From a virus: 64,000 bases of DNA. Location: positions 62,001-126,000 of the IMG/VR virus record IMGVR_UViG_3300020182_000010; one strand, 5' to 3'. Below the pieces are notes generated by a model. That model had not been told where the DNA came from. It was given only the letters and a program-made list of their open reading frames with translations, and did not search any database. Both the position numbers and the translations under genes were made by a program. Shown in pieces: positions 63,843 to 64,000 of this stretch; the first letter of the stretch is position 1, and each line of letters opens with the position of its first letter.

Positions 63843-64000
63843 TTATCCTAAACGCATTTTTACGTTAATTTTAGTACTATTACTTATCTTACTATCAATT
63901 ATACTCTTTAGAGTATATAACTTACCATATTTATTCACTGCATCAGCGGCGTCTTTTATATCATCTTCCCATCTTGGAAAACTAACTGACCAACCGTTTT
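63843..64000 (-). CDS. C-terminal fragment, probable DNA primase
   Basis: The frame enters from the right edge and gives 51 residues: NGWSVSFPRWEDDIKDAADA, VNKYGKLYTLKSIIDS, then INVKMRLG and stop. The DAADAVxKYGxLYTL pattern resembles what I recall of the end of T4-like gp61 primases. Only the tail is visible, so this is tentative. Confidence 0.5.
   Translation of the reverse strand, partial: NGWSVSFPRWEDDIKDAADAVNKYGKLYTLKSIIDSKISNSTKINVKMRLG

Noticed and set aside
1-64000. tRNA genes
   Set aside because: A scan by eye for T-loop and anticodon-arm patterns on both strands found none apart from the tmRNA acceptor arm; a dedicated search could still find a divergent one.
1-64000. The window as a host chromosome segment because of clpX, infC, rpsU, pepA and clpP
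   Set aside because: PAAR spike, gp41-type helicase, endolysin, S74 fibre, late boxes and tight gene overlaps throughout point to a phage; no host-type operon context surrounds these genes.

Overview
The window is 64 kb of AT-rich DNA from a large T4-like (myovirus-type) marine bacteriophage. Evidence: a DnaB-family helicase of the T4 gp41 type, a PAAR spike tip, virion proteins with C-terminal motifs I associate with marine T4-like phages, a GH19 endolysin, a spanin-like pair, an S74-chaperone fibre, dense ATGA/TAATG gene overlaps, and T4-late-type TATAAATA promoters. No integrase, transposase, tRNA or rRNA gene was seen. The host is probably an alphaproteobacterium: the phage carries a tmRNA gene in the circularly permuted two-piece arrangement typical of that class. 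No capsid, portal, terminase or polymerase gene falls in this window, and both ends cut through genes.

Layout. (1) 1-4.2 kb, minus: small metabolic and repair genes (DHFR, MazG-like pyrophosphohydrolase, flavin-binding split-barrel protein, UV damage endonuclease) with several tiny cysteine-rich or membrane proteins linked by 4-nt overlaps. (2) 4.3-9.4 kb, plus: virion-type genes, a muralytic protein with a 45-bp coding repeat, and a spanin-like pair. (3) 9.4-14.4 kb, minus: endolysin, staphylococcal-type nuclease, Ala/Lys protein, 2OG oxygenase, Ala-rich S74 fibre, lipase. (4) 14.5-23.5 kb, minus: a proteostasis and translation block (leucyl aminopeptidase, HIT, MTA/SAH nucleosidase, ClpS, Hsp20, bS21, IF-3, ClpX) and two envelope proteins. 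(5) 23.5-26.5 kb: small early genes, ferredoxin, nucleotidyltransferase plus APS-kinase-like P-loop kinase. (6) 26.6-34.1 kb: a dense cassette of 2OG-Fe(II)-type oxygenases with a radical SAM enzyme, an SGNH-like hydrolase, a sulfotransferase-like protein and a GNAT-like protein. One TauD-type member has HxA instead of HxD at the iron site, as in non-heme iron halogenases. (7) 34.2-39.4 kb: tmRNA, alpha/beta hydrolase, B12-binding corrinoid protein, outer-membrane porin-like protein, CDF zinc exporter with a tiny membrane partner, and a sugar epimerase. (8) 39.4-44.6 kb: a plus-strand DUF1127 mini-operon, then a run of small minus-strand genes that mostly carry their own near-identical early promoter. 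(9) 44.7-59.8 kb, minus: late virion operons. (10) 59.8-64 kb: helicase, DNA methyltransferase with a possible endonuclease partner, ClpP, and the tail of a probable primase.

How it fits together. Nineteen sigma70-like promoters (TTGACA, exactly 17 nt, TATAAT-like) serve early and middle genes; about half share an ACGAATCA block in the spacer. A separate set of TATAAATA-like motifs without a -35 box precedes virion operons, in the same orientation as the genes on both strands. Six to eight unrelated virion-type proteins share an N-terminus of the form MKI-x-[DE]-II-x-E, resembling the cleavable capsid-targeting peptide of T4 internal proteins. The most striking system is the combination of tmRNA (tag ANNNYAPEMALAA), ClpX with its ClpP-docking IGF loop, ClpP with an intact catalytic triad, ClpS, IF-3, bS21 and aminopeptidase: an apparently nearly complete phage-borne route from ribosome rescue to peptide recycling. 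The 2OG/radical SAM cassette is the best candidate for an undescribed modification or biosynthetic system.
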